DNA of 64,000 nucleotides, taken from assembly GCF_048128805.1 (NCBI RefSeq), contig NC_136015.1:27636116-27700115 (forward strand), written 5' to 3'. A model generated the notes under the pieces. It saw nothing but the letters and a program-made list of their open reading frames with translations. It made no database searches and was not told the origin of the DNA. Both the position numbers and the translations under genes were made by a program. Of this stretch, positions 11,824 through 21,282 are shown one piece after another. The stretch comes from Centroberyx gerrardi. Taxonomy: Eukaryota; Chordata; Actinopteri; Beryciformes; Berycidae. Numbering within the stretch: the first letter of the stretch is position 1; each line of letters begins with the position of its first letter.

Positions 11824-12057
11824 TTGCTCAGACTGTGCTAAAAGTTTTGGTGATAAAGGAAACTTGAAGTCACACATGAGAATCCACACAGGGGAGAAAC
11901 CATTTAGTTGCTCAGACTGTGCTAAAAGTTTTGGTGATAAAGGAAACTTGAAGAGACACATGAGAGTCCACACAGGAGAGAAACCATTTAGTTGTTCAGT
12001 TTGTGGTAAAATATTCAGCCAGAGTGGAGCATTAAGTCGACACATGAGAATTCGTAC
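11824..12057 (+). pseudogene. Out-of-frame finger remnant of gene BC
   Basis: In the +1 frame, further fingers are readable (DKGNLKS, DKGNLKR and the distinctive [17 protein letters not shown]). They are separated from the main frame by the 16-bp duplication and are followed by an insertion whose first codons give a stop at 12065-12067. Confidence 0.8.
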
Positions 12058-12565
12058 AAATTCATAGGAGTAGTCTGACTCAACGGAAGTAGGCTGTGGG
12101 TATAAATCTGCCATTGGCCGTCTATTTCACACGGAATTCTCCTCCCCTTCCGCTTCCGCTATCTGTGTGTTACCGTTTTCAAAGTCCCTGTTGCTACGTG
12201 AAACAAAAACAACCTCCGAGCTAGCTACTAAAAGTCGTATCACATAGTCGACATACGTGTTTTACTGTTTTATGTGGTGTTTTCTTTTGCGGGGATTTAG
12301 CCATTTTAATGCCAGGGCTCGCCTCCCCATGTGCAAATGTTCCACCAAAACAATTTCCCCCCTGACACTATTTTGCAAGGGCACCATCGCTGCATCCTGG
12401 GCTTAGCGCCGCCCAAGACGATTGTGATTGGTTTGAAGAAATACAAACAAGACAGAGCGTTTTTTTCCCCTATACCAGAAAGATAATGGGTGCAGCCAGA
12501 CCTTTCTCCAGCGCTGGCACAGCGCTAAAATGAAGTGTGGAGATAGGTCTGACTATGCGAGACTA
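12058..12565. mobile_element. 508-bp insertion splitting the finger array (non-autonomous element)
   Basis: Non-finger sequence between attcgtac and atacaggagag; in genes E and H the same place reads straight through (attcatacaggggag). The flanks suggest a 4-bp ATAC duplication (the left copy is mutated to GTAC). Ends read tagtctgact and tatgcgagacta. The same insertion is at 24375-24872 (D) and 48621-49128 (F). No coding capacity. Confidence 0.65.
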
Positions 12566-12837
12566 ATACAGGAGAGAAACCATTTAGTTGCTCAGTTTGT
12601 GGTAAAATATTCAGCCGGAGTGGAACATTAAGTTCACACATGATAATTCATACAGGGGAGAAACCGTTTAGTTGCTCAGTTTGTAAAAAACAGTTCACCC
12701 ACAGAGGAGAACTGGTTTTGCATATGAGAGCCCGTACTGGGGAGAAACCCTACAGTTGCAGTGTTTGTGGGAGAAGTTTCCGCTGGCATTCACATGTCAA
12801 AAGCCATAAGTGTGTTGGTGAGAGCAGCAGCAGGTGA
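12566..12837 (+). pseudogene. Displaced C-terminal fingers of gene BC
   Basis: Open from the TGEKP linker through [28 protein letters not shown] and CSVCGRSFRWHSH, ending SHKCVGESSSR and TGA at 12835-12837. This is the native C-terminus of the family, now cut off by the insertion at 12058-12565. It could only be used if the insertion were spliced out, for which I see no clear signals. Confidence 0.75.
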
Positions 12838-12884
12838 AGCTGCAGAGCTGCTGGTTGAGCTGAACTGTTCAGCAGAAACAGAAC

Positions 12885-12890
12885 AATAAA
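12885..12890 (+). terminator. Polyadenylation signal of gene BC
   Basis: AATAAA in the context cagaacaataaactagagac, shared by all paralogs in the window. Confidence 0.6.
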
Positions 12891-13013
12891 CTAGAGACAC
12901 ATCATGATAGTCCATCATTCAGGAGGAAACCCAAACCCTTCTAGTCAGTGTTGTGGTTCGGGATGCAGCCAGATCTGAATACTGCTCATTACATCTTTCA
13001 CTAAACAAAGCCT

Positions 13014-14548
13014 GCCCATCACTCAGTGCCGTCGTAGCTTTGGCCCTATTATCTCTCAATTGCTCTCTGTATGAAGATCGGTTGAGAGGCTGTGTGGCTA
13101 CTCTCATGCGTGGAACTCAAATTCCCCATTATTTAATAATCCTAGACTACTGATTGGAGACCAACCGATCCAGTTTTTGCAGTGGAGGGAGAGAGGCATC
13201 CGTGTACTCTGAGATATGTATGGAGATGAAGGTTTATGTTCTTTTCAGGACCTATGTACAGAATTCAATCTCTTCGCGCTCTTCTTTTTTCTTTTATCTT
13301 TTATTTGCAATTACGTTTGGCTCTCAAGGCCAGTGGAGTTCCATGGCAAAGTCCTCCGCCACATGACCATACCCAACCCATCTTTGTAGGTACCCCATTG
13401 GCTGATATGTGTGTGGATGTATATGATTGGTTGTCTTTTATTATTTTTTTACCTTTTTGAATTTTTTTCTCTTACCCTATTTAAATGTTGTTTGTAATGT
13501 GTTTCATAATGACCCTGATGAAGGCCACAAGCCGAAACGCGTTGGTCTAACAATAAAGTTGTTCTATATACTACAAGTGTTGCTGGAGTTTTGACCTTTA
13601 AAGTCCTCCTCCACCACATCCACTTCATAAAATTGTACATTGCACCAGAGACACAAGTGGCCTAGTTTCTAGACTCTATTCGTTCATTTCACAGCATGCT
13701 TACAGGCCCCTGGCATTAGACGCTCTATGGAGAGCCGATTTCCCAGATCTGGTCCCAGCATTTGATTGGTATAAAGTCTGGTTTAACATTTTAACAGCCT
13801 CCAGAAACCCTGATCACCAACAAATCCATTATAATTTTATTCATAGAGTGTACTTAACTCCCAGGAAGCTTTGTATAATGAAAGTGACCACTGATTCAAC
13901 TTGCACTCTGTGTCCCATAAAGGCGACAGGGACTTATTTACATATGGTTTGGGAGTGTCCTCCAGTGGCCAGATTCTGGCGAATGATTGCTTCCAATCAC
14001 TCCAAGATTTTTGAGAATACTGTGCCCAACTCGCCTTTTATATTTTTGTTAAACGATTTATCTAGCTTGAACCTGACACTGCCCAAAAAGCGAGCTTTTT
14101 TAGCTGGGCTGACAGCAGCAAAAAAACTGGTTGCTACCCACTGGAAACCTCCCCATACTCTTTCTTTTCAAGCATGGGTTTTAGCATATCTTGATATATC
14201 CAGATATATATATGTATATATATCTGGAGCTGTCGACAGCCCATATGCATGGGGCCAAGGAATCAGTGGCAGAACTGTGGAGTTCCATCTCTGAGAAACT
14301 CGAAACACTACTGTAATAGCCTTGTGTCGGGATGGGTGGCCTGGATTCCGGGTGGGCGGGTGGGTGGGAGTGTTTTTTTCGGATGGATGGGTGGGGGAGG
14401 ACGGGAGGGAGGGGATCCCTGGTGGGGATGGTTTTGTTTTGTTTTCATTATTGTTGTGTTTTTCTTTTCCCTTACTTTCTTTTCTTTGATGTATTGCTGA
14501 CTCTGATAATTGATATCAAAATCAATACAAATTTTATCGCAAAAAAAG
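13014..14548 (+). mobile_element. L1-like LINE, 5'-truncated, with 8-bp target duplication
   Basis: C-terminal ORF2 sequence in broken frames. At 13800-14294 it reads HYNFIHRVYLTPRK, then CTLCPIKATGTYLHMVWECPP (a C-x2-C...H...C knuckle as in L1/Tx1 ORF2 C-termini) and RFWRMIA. The 3' end is A-rich (cgcaaaaaaag). CAAAGCCT flanks it at 13006-13013 and 14549-14556. The uninterrupted paralogous sequence after gene E (ctaaacaaagcgtttgttc) confirms the junctions. A separate repeat interrupts it at about 13440-13635. Confidence 0.7.
13511..13545 (+). ncRNA. Hammerhead-ribozyme-like core (copy 1)
   Basis: CTGATGAA (13515-13522), stem GGC / loop CACAA / stem GCC (13523-13533), GAAAC (13534-13538), then GCG; an AATAAA follows at 13552-13557. 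The hammerhead core is CUGANGA-stem II-GAAA; here there is one extra A before stem II. GACC before the core can pair with GGTC after it. It lies in a repeat nested in the L1-like insertion. Function not shown. Confidence 0.35.
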
Positions 14549-14556
14549 CAAAGCCT

Positions 14557-15529
14557 TTGTTCATTTTCTCACTGCAAGTACAAAATCTGTCATGAATGAT
14601 CGACTACATGAATTTGACCAGAACAGTGTGATTAGTTAGAATTAAAAACTATAATCTACAATGAAGTTTGTTGCAATAATACATTGTAAAAATATATATA
14701 TATATGTATATGTATATATATACATATATATATGTGTGTGTTTAGCAGCCTGCAAGTAATTACAATCAATAAAGGAAGATTGTTTTAATATGGAAATGGA
14801 ATTACTGTCATGATTAACTCAACATATTCTACAATATATTATTTAAACAAATTTCATAATATCGACCTCACAAACATTCAGTTAATTTGGCTTTGGAAAC
14901 ACTGTGTCACCTTTTCTGGAAATTCAGTGTATTGGCTAATGTAAGGATTTGCCTTATGGAGTGTGGGCTTGACAAAAAATGTCTCAAGTCGCTCAGCACT
15001 TCAGTGCAATGGTATTTATTTGGTGCTCCATAATAAAAAGGAAAAAATAGATGTCCATTTAATAAAGGCAAAAGAAAGTATTTACAAAAGCAAAGCACTA
15101 GAAAACGGCTCCAAAAAAGCAATGGCAGCTACAGTTCTGGGCACAGCCAACCCCAGTCTGCTGTAACTGTGGAGGATGAGCTCCCGTTGTACTCGATGGG
15201 AGATACCATATACCCATTAACAATTAATCAACCTAACATATGTATAAAAACATCTGCAAAGATCCACAATGTTTATAACAATATAGTAACACATGCTAGT
15301 CCATAATATTAAGTTAACTAATTGATTACAATAATAAATCCACATAATTATTGATGATTATAAATTGTGTCTTAAATACATTACAGGGAGGTAAATGGTG
15401 AAGTATTTGCAGACCCAGAACTAGGCATTGTGGTGCGTGCACTCACTACAATGACAGTGGGAAGAAAGGGCAGTGTTTGTGTGTGAGTGTGTGTATGCCA
15501 GTATGCGTAAGGAGCGCATTTACCAAGTG
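14557..15529. other. AT-rich spacer; (AT)n at 14691-14742; possible Gypsy LTR remnant
   Basis: 14557-14640 is a relic of the shared 3' flank of genes BC and E; it includes the unoccupied LINE target site at 14621-14626. An AT/GT simple repeat follows. About 15000-15530 lies directly 3' of the Gypsy pol stop on the minus strand, where a 3' LTR would be expected, but no second LTR copy is present to prove it. Confidence 0.4.
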
Positions 15530-15656
15530 CTGCCCGCGGCTAGTGATGGCTTCTCCGTCACATTACCACCCTCCTCTCCTGCTGTGACGATGTTAGGCAG
15601 CCAAGAGAGATAGTCTGCAGTCATGTTGTCCTCTCCTGCTTTATGGCGCCCACAGA

Positions 15657-17757
15657 ACTTAATAATAATAATAATAATAATAATAAACTTTATTTATATA
15701 GCACCTTTCATATAATAAAATTCAGCTCAAAGTGCTTTACAAGAGAAACAATAAAAATCAATAACATAGGTATTAAGACAACAATCCTAAGATATAAAAA
15801 GCATAAAACAAGTATAAGAAATATAAAAGAAATATGAATTAATAACAATGGTGTTAAAAATAAAAAGGTGGAATTAATTAAAAGCAAGATCATAAAAATG
15901 GGTTTTGAGCTGTTTCTTAAAACTATCAACAGAAGTTGCTTGTCTTATTTGTAATGGGAGTTTGTTCCAAACCTTTGGTGCATAAGAACAGAAAGCTGCT
16001 TCACCATACTTTTTGTAATTCATTTTTGGGACATTTAGCAAGCCAGCACTAGACGACCTAAGGGAACGGTTTGGAACATACTCAGATAAGCAGTCACAGA
16101 GATATGAAGGTGCTAAACCATTTAGGGCCTTATAAACAAGTAAAATAGTTTTAAAATCAATCCTCAACGTTACAGGGAGCCAGTGCAATGAGGCTAGAAC
16201 TGGTGTAATATGTTCTCTTTTTCTGGTTTTTGTTAAAATTCTGGCTGCTGCATTTTGTACAAGTTGCAGCCTATCAATAGTTTTTTTTAGGTAATCCAGT
16301 AAAGAATGCATTGCAGTAATTCAGGCGAGAGAAGACAAAAGCTTGGGTCAACTTTTTGGCATCTTCCAGTGAGAGGTAGGGTCTCTTGCAATATTTCTTA
16401 AATGAAAAAAGGCAATCTCAGTAACATTGTTGATATGTGATTTAAAATCCAACTCAGAGTCAAGAATAACACCCAGGTTTTTTACTTCAGGCTTATTCTG
16501 TAGAGCCAGACTTCCAAATTTGCTTGATATCTTTTCTCTGTGTGCATTTGTACCAATTATAAGAATTTCTGTTTTATCTTCATTTAATTTGAGGAAATTT
16601 TTACTCATCCACTGTTTAATGCTGGATAGGTAATTTATCAAGGGATTTAGGGCATCAGTGTCATCTGGCGCTACAGATAAATATAACTGAGTGTCATCAG
16701 CATAACAATGAAAATTCATTCCATGATCACAAATAATTTTTACAAGTGGCAGCATATACAGACAAAACAGTAAAGGACCAAGAATAGAACCCTGTGGAAT
16801 ACCTGAAGAAATGTCATGCTTGTCTGAAACATGGTCACCGAGACTAACAAAATAGATAAATAACAAAATTAAAAGTATTAAACCAGGTCAGGGCTGTGCC
16901 TGAGAGACCAATCCAATTTTCAAGACGGTTTAGAAGTATCCCATGATCGACTGTATCAAAGGCAGCACTCAGATCGAGAAGTACAAGAATAGAAACATTT
17001 TTATTATCGGCGCTCACTCTAAGATCATTTATTACTTTTACAAGCGCTGTTTCAATACTGGGGGTGGAGGTGGAGGGGATCTCGGGCGGCCTTTACTGCC
17101 TCTGCGGCTCTGGCGTAGGCCTACCCAAGCTCCATCCATGGGTGCAGGGGTGAAAAACGCTGCGCCTGGCCTGAAACGCGGAGGGCGCATAGGGGTTGGC
17201 AGGCGCAGATGGGAGTTTTTCAGCGTAGATGTAGCCAGGGCACCTGCCAGGGCACCTTGTGGCTCATCCTCATCGGACCCGGAGTTGATGGCTGTCCCAG
17301 CCATACGGGAGGCATCACCGGCCCCTGCCGCCTCCAACATGGCCATTCTTGTGTTTAGCCGGATCTGTCATTCCAGTAGCTTGTGGATCTCCCCCTCCAC
17401 AGTCCTCAGCTCTGCTTTGATGTTTTTAAGTTCAGTTTCAGTGTCCACCTCACCGCTGCTCTCCATGTCTGATGTGTGTTTACTCTCCACAATGTTCCTC
17501 TCAGTTAGCAGCTAACCGTTAAAAAGCGTTAAAAAACATTAAAAAACATTAAACGCTGTGAAACTAGCGTGGTTAAACTAGCATAAAACTCAAACTCAAA
17601 TCACACTTTAAAACTTAAAAATACTTAAAAACGCCCAGAATCTAGCGTGGCAGAGAGCTCAGCGTGGTTCCTCCAGTACGTGTGCTTTGGCAATCAGCAG
17701 CAGGTGGTCCAATCACTCTCCAATCACTCATAATGCAGTGAGGGATCATTCAAAAGT
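15657..17757 (-). mobile_element. L2/CR1-like LINE nested in the Gypsy RNase H, internally deleted
   Basis: Minus strand. ORF1-like start near 17468 (METELKN-type helical segment with one in-frame TGA at about 17370, then SRMAGTAINSGSDEDEPQG, RPPRFRPGAAFF, PPPPPPVLKQ). At about 17056 it jumps to the RT region (ETALVKV, LVLLDLSAAFDTVDH), GIPQGSILGPLLF, FHCYADDTQLYL (16690) and the conserved C-terminal LQLVQNAAARILTKT and APKVWNKLP blocks to 15874. The 3' end is a caaagtgctttga...tatataaataaag-type tail ending in (ATT)n at 15661-15686. The SGNH part of ORF1 and the whole endonuclease are missing. Frames are broken near 16350 and 16866. Confidence 0.65.
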
Positions 17758-19292
17758 TTAAGCCAATGGGATCAACTTGAGAGGCTCAAGCTCAAGATAC
17801 CACCGTGTTACTCTGGCATTCCGATCCTTCATTGTTTGGATCCAGGTCAGCGCTCTGTGGTTTGTATGAAGATCAAACTCCCTGCTGAGGAGACCGTACC
17901 TCAGGCTGTCGAGGGCCCACTTGATGACGAGACACTCTTTCTCAATGGTGGAGTACCTGGTTTCCTGAGATAAGAGTTTCCGACGAAGGTAAAGGACAGG
18001 CCGCTCTTCCCCAGGTTCTCCTTGTGCGAGCACAGCTCCAATACCCGCCCCCGAGGCATCCACCTGGACAAGGAACTGTCGATTACAGTCTGGGCTCTGG
18101 AGTACAGGAGAAGACCACATGTGGACTTTAAGAGCCTGAAAAGCACTTTCACATTCGGCTGTCCGCCTCACTGAGTTGCTCTCCAGCTTCGTCAGAGGTG
18201 CGGCAAGAGTGGCAAACTGGGGAACAAATCTGCGATACCATCCTACCAGACCAAGGAAGGACCTTTTCTTTGTGTGGGGTCTGTTGGTCTGTTCAAGATG
18301 GCTTCTACCTTGTCCACTTGTGGACGGGCGTCCCCCCGTCCTAACTGGTAGCCCAGGTCCTTTGTTTACCGTCTTGCCCACTCACATTTCTGCAGGTTGA
18401 GGGTTAAGCCAGGGGCATGGATCTTTCCCAGGACCCTACGCAGATGTTCTGGATGTTTGGACCAGGTCTGGCTGTAGATAACCACTTCATCAAGGTAGGC
18501 GGTGCTCCAGTCTTGGAGCCCCCAGTCCATCAGCCGCTGGAAGGTTGCACGTGTGCCGCGGAGGCCGAAGGGCATGGCAGTGACCTGAAACAGGCCCAGG
18601 GGTGTCTGGAAGACAGTGAGGGCCTTTGATTGGTCATCCAGTGGGACCTGCCAGTAACCTTTGCAGAGATCCAGTGTGGTCCAATCCTGTCCAGCAGGTC
18701 ATCAATGCGGGGCATGGGGTAGGCATCAAAGAAGGAGATGGCATTCAGTTTGCGGAAATCAATGCAGGATGACAATGGGGCTGCTCCACTCACTGTCTGA
18801 GGGCTCGATGACTCCCAGCTCCAGCATGGTCCGAATCTCCTCCTTCAAGGCCCCGACAAGTCGCTCTGGCACTCTATAGCAGCTCTGGCGTACTGGACCC
18901 TGGTCAGACTTGACTCTGATGGTGTGTTTCAGGACATTGGTCAGCCCTGGCCTCTGCTGGAACAGCTGTGGAAAGACATCAAACACCATCTGTAGCTCCA
19001 CTGATTGGTTGCCATCAAGGTGGCAGAGGTCGACCTTCTCAGGCCCCTTCCAGGCCTCCACAACCCCTTCCGAGTCATCCTCCTCTGCAACCTGGCGGAC
19101 CAAGAGGGTTGTGCTTTTGACTGGACCCCCTCTCTTCTTCCATCCCTTCAGCAGGTTGATGTGGTAAATCTGCCGCTCTTTTCTCTTCTCTGGGTGCAGA
19201 ACTTCATAGGTGGTCAGGCCCACTTTCCTCACCACCGTGAATGGGCGTTGTCACTTAGCAAGGAGCTTGCTATAAGAGGATGGCAGGAGGAG

Positions 19293-19353
19293 CAGAAGAA
19301 GAAGAAGAAGAAGAAGAAGAAGAAGAAGAAGAAGAAGAAGAAGAAGAAGAAGA
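19293..19353. repeat. (GAA)n microsatellite
   Basis: About 20 GAA units within the degraded Gypsy integrase region. Confidence 0.95.
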
Positions 19354-19833
19354 CTTGCCACTTGTCCCAATCTTTTCCCATATCAGACACAAACTTTCTG
19401 AGGATACGTTTCAGTCTGATTAAATCTCTCAACCATGCCATCCGTCTCAGGGTGGTAAGGGGTTTTCTTCAAGGCAGTGATCCCCGAGTCTTTGTGCCGA
19501 CGACCCATCAGATGTGAAGTGAAGTTTGTTCCCTGGTCAGTCAGGATCTCCTCAGCGATACCTACACGCGAAAACAGCTGGACAAGGGCACTGATCAGCT
19601 TTGAGGTGGTAAGCAAGTCTCAACATGGTGCATTAATTTAGACCAGTGATAAGGACTACTATGTCAAACTCATGTGGGTATCTGAAATTATGGAACAAAG
19701 AGAATAGGCGTGCTCGACTCCAAACTTCAACTTCTTCGGGTGCCGACTCAAGAAACTTAAGCTATATAGAAAAATGTCTGCACTCGTGTATATATTCATG
19801 CCAGTCTTTTATTTGCACAGCAGCTATAGTATG

Positions 19834-19866
19834 TACGCGTTTCAGCCCCTTGGCCTTCCTCAGAGT
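19834..19866 (-). ncRNA. Hammerhead-ribozyme-like core (copy 2a)
   Basis: On the minus strand: CTGAGGAA, a stem of GGCC against GGCT (G-U closing pair) around a short A/G loop, then GAAACGCG. An AATAAA lies about 30 nt 3' (caaataaaag). Equivalent copies are at 44787-44815 and 58520-58546. Confidence 0.35.
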
Positions 19867-20445
19867 TTCTGTGGTATCTGAAATTAAGTAACACCCCTCC
19901 AGCCAATCAGAATCAAGTATTCACCCAGGCCATTGTATAATAAATATTAATGGATGATATTTTGAGCGTTGACTTTTTTGTCATGTCATGTTTCCTCTAG
20001 CAGGAGGAAGTTGAGCCACTTTTGAGGGAATATTGAGGTTATTTTGATGTGTCTCTGGTCTGTGGAAGTTGTAGGTCTACTGCTTTGAACCTGCATTTAC
20101 ATGCTTAGTGTAACATCGCCTTGCTATATTTTGTAGCAATATGTGCGCTTGACAATTAACATTGTAGGCTCTTTTAAATAGTCGCTATTTCATGACTATT
20201 CATGTTAAATATAATTTAATTTATAAAACTGGCGCTTTTGACATTATTATCTCTATTTTAAAATATAGGCCTAAATATTTTTTGTGGGGCCCCTTGAGTA
20301 TTGGAATCTGTTGAATCTAAAAAGGCGAAAAGGTCATTTTTCATTTCAGTGTGTGACTCTAAAGTTGAATCTTCTCGTGCCCCTCCAGGCCGGCAGGAGG
20401 CGCGCTCTGCTCTTTCCGCTTCACTCAAACACGAACCACGTTGAT

Positions 20446-20453
20446 CCGGAAGT
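20446..20453 (+). promoter_or_regulatory. ETS-like site upstream of gene D
   Basis: CCGGAAGT, 78 bp before the ATG, in a GC-rich stretch (ccggcaggaggcgcgctctgc) with no TATA box; typical of GABP/ETS-driven housekeeping-type vertebrate promoters. Conserved before F and H. About 600 bp upstream (19867-20445) is AT-rich with nothing else recognised. Confidence 0.45.
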
Positions 20454-20530
20454 CAGCGGCTCTATTTACTTTCCCGCTTGCTGCCTGTCTTTGTTTGGCG
20501 GAAGGCTAAAGTGCGCAGAAAAGGAGTAAA

Positions 20531-20816
20531 ATGTGCGCCGTGCAGCTGCTGAGGGTGTCTGTACAGGAGCGGATCAGCGCCGCTGCTGAAGACTTTCTGC
20601 TGCTGGTGGAAAAAGGAAAAGAAACGGCTGAAATCCCGGAGCTGAGAGCGCTGCTCACCGAGCGGCTAACGGCGGCTGCGGAGGAGATTTTCGGGCTGTT
20701 TGAGAAAACCGTGGCGGAGTACGAAGACAAAGTTCACCGGTCAGAGCAGGAGATCCGCCGCCAGAGGAAGCTGCTCGATGTCGTGTTGAAACCCGAAGTG
20801 AAGCTGCACAGAGCAG
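20531..20816 (+). CDS. Gene D exon 1, MCAVQ-type N-terminal module
   Basis: ATG at 20531; 95 codons plus one base, then donor GCA G|GTTAGT. The protein has two related helical units: LRVSVQERISAAAEDFLLLV (about residues 7-26) and LRALLTERLTAAAEEIFGLFE (about 38-58), followed by an EYEDKVHRSEQEIRRQRKLL coiled-coil stretch and KPEVKLHRA. The second unit matches the MSKVQ-type exon 1 of BC/E/G, so this type arose by internal duplication. It splices in phase to 22826, giving A-L-P-P-D-V-Q-Q at the junction. Confidence 0.85.
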
Positions 20817-21198
20817 GTTAGTCAGTCCGGACCGTAGCTAGGAGCAGCGTCAAACAAGCCACAATAAAAAGGGATGACTTCCGGTCACAGCTTTCAAAAT
20901 AAAACCCTATCAACGAAAATATGTTGCAAGGTTTTTTGGGTAACTATTAAAGTGAAAATAAGGAATATGTTGAAGATGAAGCTGTAGTAAATGAAAGTAG
21001 TAAACTTTGTTGGTTCCTCTAAAGGGAAACGTCACTGTTCTGTCCACCCAATGCTTTTCCAAAAATGACAAGCTTTACGCTGGTGAAGGGGAACTCACCG
21101 TACTTCTGGGGTTATTCTTGTTAACTCTAGCTGACATGATGCTGTTTTAAGTCACCTAGTCTGCTGTGGGACCTTTATTGGATAGGTTTGTATATGTA

Positions 21199-21245
21199 GG
21201 TTTCCACTGCGAAGCAGGAATACCTATTGTAATTGCTGGAATTCC

Positions 21246-21282
<37 letters not shown>

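Larger units (their letters stand above)
15530..19616 (-). mobile_element. Ty3/Gypsy pol with integrase-RT-RNase H order (Gmr1-like), split by a LINE
   Basis: Reading the minus strand downwards: integrase core (LTDQGTNF, TPYHPETDGMVERFNQT, 19530-19390); a GAA microsatellite; the integrase C-terminal segment (TYEVLHPEKRKER, IYHINLLKGW) running in one open frame (19235-18759) into the RT N-terminus (ELGVIEPSDSEWSSPIV); RT (DFRKLNAI, MPFGL, TFQRLMD, YLDEVVIYS); RNase H (FLVQVDASGAGIGAVLAQGE, to 17758). After a nested LINE the RNase H end resumes at 15655 (RHKAGEDNMTADYLS). Catalytic YLDD is YLDE, the RNase H motif reads TNH, and there are several frameshifts: dead. Integrase before RT is the Ty1/copia-like order described for Gmr1-like Gypsy elements. 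Upstream protease/gag and the 5' LTR are not seen. Confidence 0.7.

Noticed and set aside
10860..12114. Long minus-strand frames across the finger arrays ([14 protein letters not shown]), also at 32273, 32693, 33211 and 61451
   Set aside because: Antisense shadows of the repeated 84-bp finger unit; no domain, and they recur wherever the array does.
13848..14294. Stand-alone zinc-binding gene (CTLCPIKATGTYLHMVWEC)
   Set aside because: Matches the C-terminal knuckle of L1-type ORF2 and lies inside an insertion with target duplication.
17038..17470. Host gene on the minus strand (Pro-rich protein)
   Set aside because: Fits the N-terminal half of an L2-type LINE ORF1 joined to LINE RT, and has an in-frame TGA.
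18759..19235. Integrase-to-RT order explained by two tandem standard Gypsy copies
   Set aside because: The integrase C-terminal block and RT N-terminal block lie in one continuous open frame, with no LTR or gag between them.
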